From Aliirhizobium smilacinae (lineage in GTDB: Bacteria; Pseudomonadota; Alphaproteobacteria; Rhizobiales; Rhizobiaceae), in contig NZ_VDMN01000011.1 in NCBI RefSeq assembly GCF_006335145.1, positions 1 to 64,000 of the forward strand: a DNA stretch of 64,000 bases, given 5' to 3'. The notes under the pieces are model-generated. The model did no database searches. It saw nothing but the letters and a program-made list of their open reading frames with translations, and was not told the origin of the DNA. A program made the translations under genes and the position numbers. Shown here in pieces: positions 62,317 to 64,000 of this stretch (within the stretch, counting starts at the first letter, position 1; each line of letters opens with the position of its first letter).

Positions 62317-62515
62317 CCTCGAACCCTCTTTTGCCGATGGCTTGCAGCCTTGCCCATTCTCCTTCAACCTCGTTCAGGTGATTTGGGAGCTCCATCAGCC
62401 AACCGAGCAATACGGCTTTGTCGATATCCCGAAGTCCGGCTTTGACCACCAGGCCGCCAAGCTGGATCTTCTCGCGCGTGTCCTTTTTGCGATCCTCGTT
62501 TCGGGCCGACTGCAA
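62237..62515 (-). CDS. traD: conjugal transfer protein TraD
   Basis: TraD is a small relaxosome accessory protein. The TTG start at 62515 has AAGGAG upstream. The sequence RKKDTREKIQLGGLVVKAGLRDIDKAVLLGWL is the TraD family core. It has 92 residues, longer than the usual 71 or so, because the frame continues 80 bases into traG. Order traC-traD-traG as in Ti plasmids. Confidence 0.85.
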   Translation of the reverse strand: MQSARNEDRKKDTREKIQLGGLVVKAGLRDIDKAVLLGWLMELPNHLNEVEGEWARLQAIGKRGFEDVAQEDDARDRAGGLDAGTYNWNERD

Positions 62516-62543
62516 CTGTCTCTCCTTCTGGGCGATACGGCCT

Positions 62544-62768
62544 CTAAGCCGTCGTGTTGGACAGTTGCGACGAGGATTGAAATCGTGCGGCCAGTTCTTT
62601 CAGCGCCGACACGAGAACAGCGTCATCGATATCGATCTCATGCAATCCGGCTTTGACGGCGAGCGATCCGAGGCGTTCTGCCTCTCTCGCTTCTGCCTCT
62701 CTCAGCTCAGCCTTGAGCGCTTCCATGGCCGCTTTGATCTCAGCGGGCGATTTGGTTCTCTTTGCCAT
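62544..62768 (-). CDS. traC: conjugal transfer protein TraC
   Basis: This relaxosome accessory protein binds near oriT. It has 74 residues from the ATG at 62768 (MAKRTKSPAEIKAAMEALKAEL, AAGGAG upstream). A helical Lys/Glu/Arg-rich N-terminus is followed by LGSLAVKAGLHEIDIDDAVLVSALKELAARF, the TraC signature shared in part with TraD. It is slightly shorter than pTi TraC. Confidence 0.85.
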   Translation of the reverse strand: MAKRTKSPAEIKAAMEALKAELREAEAREAERLGSLAVKAGLHEIDIDDAVLVSALKELAARFQSSSQLSNTTA

Positions 62769-62865
62769 CGGGCTTGCTCCTTTCTCTTTCCGATTGTTTT
62801 TGGGGGAAGCGCCAGCTTCCTTCAACCACAGATTTCTGCGTTAGCTGAAATCAACTTTACAAGGC

Positions 62866-62887
62866 ACCGGCCTTGCCGGTACTTTTT
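62866..62887 (+). terminator. hairpin with T-run near oriT
   Basis: ACCGGC, CTT, GCCGGT forms a 6-bp stem followed by ACTTTTTG. It has the look of an intrinsic terminator on the plus strand, but no gene ends just upstream there. It may instead be a structural part of the transfer origin. Confidence 0.4.
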
Positions 62888-62904
62888 GTTCTGTTTCTAA
62901 CAGC

Positions 62905-62958
62905 GCAGTAATACGTTGCTGCGCAACGTCTGCCGTAAGCGCCCCTTAGGTGGGCGCT
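62905..62958. other. oriT: origin of transfer oriT (IncQ/RSF1010-like)
   Basis: Between divergent traC and traA lies an inverted repeat ACGTTGC-TGC-GCAACGT (62913-62929), and six bases on GTAAGCGCCCCT, close to the RSF1010 nick region GTAAGTGCGCCCT. A second hairpin AGCGCCC/GGGCGCT (62938-62958) overlaps it. Both the position and the layout match Ti-plasmid oriT sites served by MOBQ TraA relaxases. Confidence 0.8.
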
Positions 62959-62979
62959 CTTTGTCCGGAGATTTCTCTC

Positions 62980-64000
62980 TTGGCGATTACGCATTTCACC
63001 CCCCAGATCATCAGCCGCGGTGAAGGCCGATCGGCAGTTGCCGCGGCCGCGTATCGTCACACCGCCCGCATGGAGAACGAGCGGGAAGGGCGGGTTGCGG
63101 ACTTCTCCAACAAGCCCGGTCTTGTCCATAGCGAGTTTGCGCTACCGGACGATGCGCCGGACTGGGCACGAGCGCTGAAGGACGGCAAGACACCGGCGCA
63201 GTCGTCCGAGGCGTTCTGGAACAAGGTCGAAGCGTTTGAGACGAGGAAGGACGCGCAGCTCGCCAAGGAATTCATTCTGGCAGTGCCTATCGAACTTTCG
63301 ACCGAGCAGAATATCGCGATGATGCGGGACTTCGTATCCTCCGTCGTGACGGCTCGAGGCCTTGTGGCCGATTGGGTCTACCACGATGCAACGGGCAATC
63401 CGCATCTGCATTTGATGACGAGCTTACGACCGTTGACCCATGACGGATTCGGAGGAAAGAAAGTCGTCATTCTTGATGAGAACGGCCAGCCGCAAAGATC
63501 GAAGTCCGGTCAGATTCAGTACAAGTTATGGGCTGGCGACAAGACCGACTTTCTCGAATTGCGAGATGCCTGGTACTCCATGCAGAACAAGCATCTGCGC
63601 CTGAACGGCCATGACATTCGCGTCGATGGGCGCTCCTATGCCGAGCGCGGGATCGGGCTTGTGCCAACGCCGCATATTGGCGTTTCGACCAAAAACATTC
63701 AGCGCGAGGCGGAGGCGGAGAGCCGCACTATCGATCTCGAACGACTGGCGTTGCATCAGGCCGCACGGCGCGAAAACGCGCACCGGATCGAGCAGCGGCC
63801 GGAGATCGTGCTTGATGCGATCTCGTGGGAAAAAACGGTGTTCGACGAGCGTGATATCGCCAGGTATCTTCATCGTTATATTGATGACGCCGGCCAGTTT
63901 TCGAACCTGATGGCGCGAATCCTGCAGAGCCCGGAGCTTTCGCTTCTGGAAGCTGAAGAGGTTGATTTCGCGACCGGCGAAATTCTGCCGAACCGCTACG
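62980..64000 (+). CDS. traA: conjugal relaxase TraA (MOBQ), 5' part
   Basis: TraA nicks oriT and carries the strand into the recipient. I start it at the TTG at 62980 (MAITHFTPQIISRG), since homologues begin this way and GGAG lies about 10 bases upstream. The MobA/MobL domain has RGEGRSAVAAAAYRH with the candidate nucleophile Tyr and GNPHLHLMTSLRP with the metal-binding His residues. The gene runs off the window after about 340 residues; TraA proteins are around 1,100 residues with a helicase domain not seen here. Confidence 0.94.
   Translation, partial: MAITHFTPQIISRGEGRSAVAAAAYRHTARMENEREGRVADFSNKPGLVHSEFALPDDAPDWARALKDGKTPAQSSEAFWNKVEAFETRKDAQLAKEFILAVPIELSTEQNIAMMRDFVSSVVTARGLVADWVYHDATGNPHLHLMTSLRPLTHDGFGGKKVVILDENGQPQRSKSGQIQYKLWAGDKTDFLELRDAWYSMQNKHLRLNGHDIRVDGRSYAERGIGLVPTPHIGVSTKNIQREAEAESRTIDLERLALHQAARRENAHRIEQRPEIVLDAISWEKTVFDERDIARYLHRYIDDAGQFSNLMARILQSPELSLLEAEEVDFATGEILPNRY

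Noticed and set aside
61153..62445. Long plus-strand open frame (430 residues) opposite traG
   Set aside because: It is the antisense shadow of a GC-rich conserved gene, with no family-like sequence or ribosome-binding site.
1..64000. CRISPR array, rRNA or tRNA genes
   Set aside because: No regular repeat-spacer pattern or RNA gene signature was seen by eye.

Overview
The window looks like part of a self-transmissible repABC plasmid from the Rhizobiaceae (Agrobacterium/Rhizobium group). Three things support this: a complete trb mating-pair operon with quorum-sensing genes (TraM, TraR and TraI-like), a repABC replication/partition cassette with two parS palindromes, and a traG-traD-traC / oriT / traA mobilisation locus at the right edge. 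No virulence or nodulation genes are seen, so I cannot say whether it is a Ti, Ri, symbiotic or cryptic plasmid.

Layout. 0-1 kb: truncated IS3-family element. 1-11.2 kb: trbB-C-D-E-J-K-L-F-G-H-I plus a lipoprotein gene, all on the minus strand. 11.5-13.9 kb: traM, traR and traI, with a 20-bp dyad that could be a lux-type box, then a winged-helix regulator. 13.9-17.8 kb: repABC with parS sites and the repB-repC antisense RNA locus. 17.8-19.6 kb: an AidH-like alpha/beta hydrolase (possible AHL lactonase) and a frameshifted GGDEF gene. 19.6-28.5 kb: an accessory island with a membrane HEPN-like protein, a papain-fold protein, a TIR protein, a tyrosine recombinase, a Phd/PemK-like toxin-antitoxin pair, two PD-(D/E)XK nuclease candidates and a transposase remnant.

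28.7-42.3 kb holds the most interesting part: a tightly packed plus-strand run of nine genes. They encode two ParB-fold proteins, a small PD-(D/E)XK nuclease, an SNF2 helicase, a DndB-like DGQHR protein, a radical SAM enzyme, two paralogous GHKL (Hsp90/MORC-like) ATPases and a PIN-domain protein. A conserved unknown gene is divergent from the run. I do not recognise this combination as a described defence system. My inference is a nucleic-acid modification/restriction or sensing system. 43.1-46.0 kb encodes a 955-residue fusion of a metallophosphoesterase, a RelA/SpoT-type synthetase and TPR repeats, probably another nucleotide-signalling conflict protein.

46-60 kb: IS remnants, a SyrB-like gene and a decayed relative, htpG, small unknown genes, an epimerase, the SOS mutagenesis cassette imuA-imuB-dnaE2 with a LexA box, an SRAP protein, a small HTH gene overlapping a frameshifted gene, and a WGR-domain protein. 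60.4-64 kb: traG, traD, traC, an IncQ-like oriT and the 5' part of the relaxase gene traA, which runs off the window. The backbone genes (trb, QS, rep, tra) would work together as quorum-regulated conjugation and copy control. The interior is cargo rich in conflict and DNA-repair functions.
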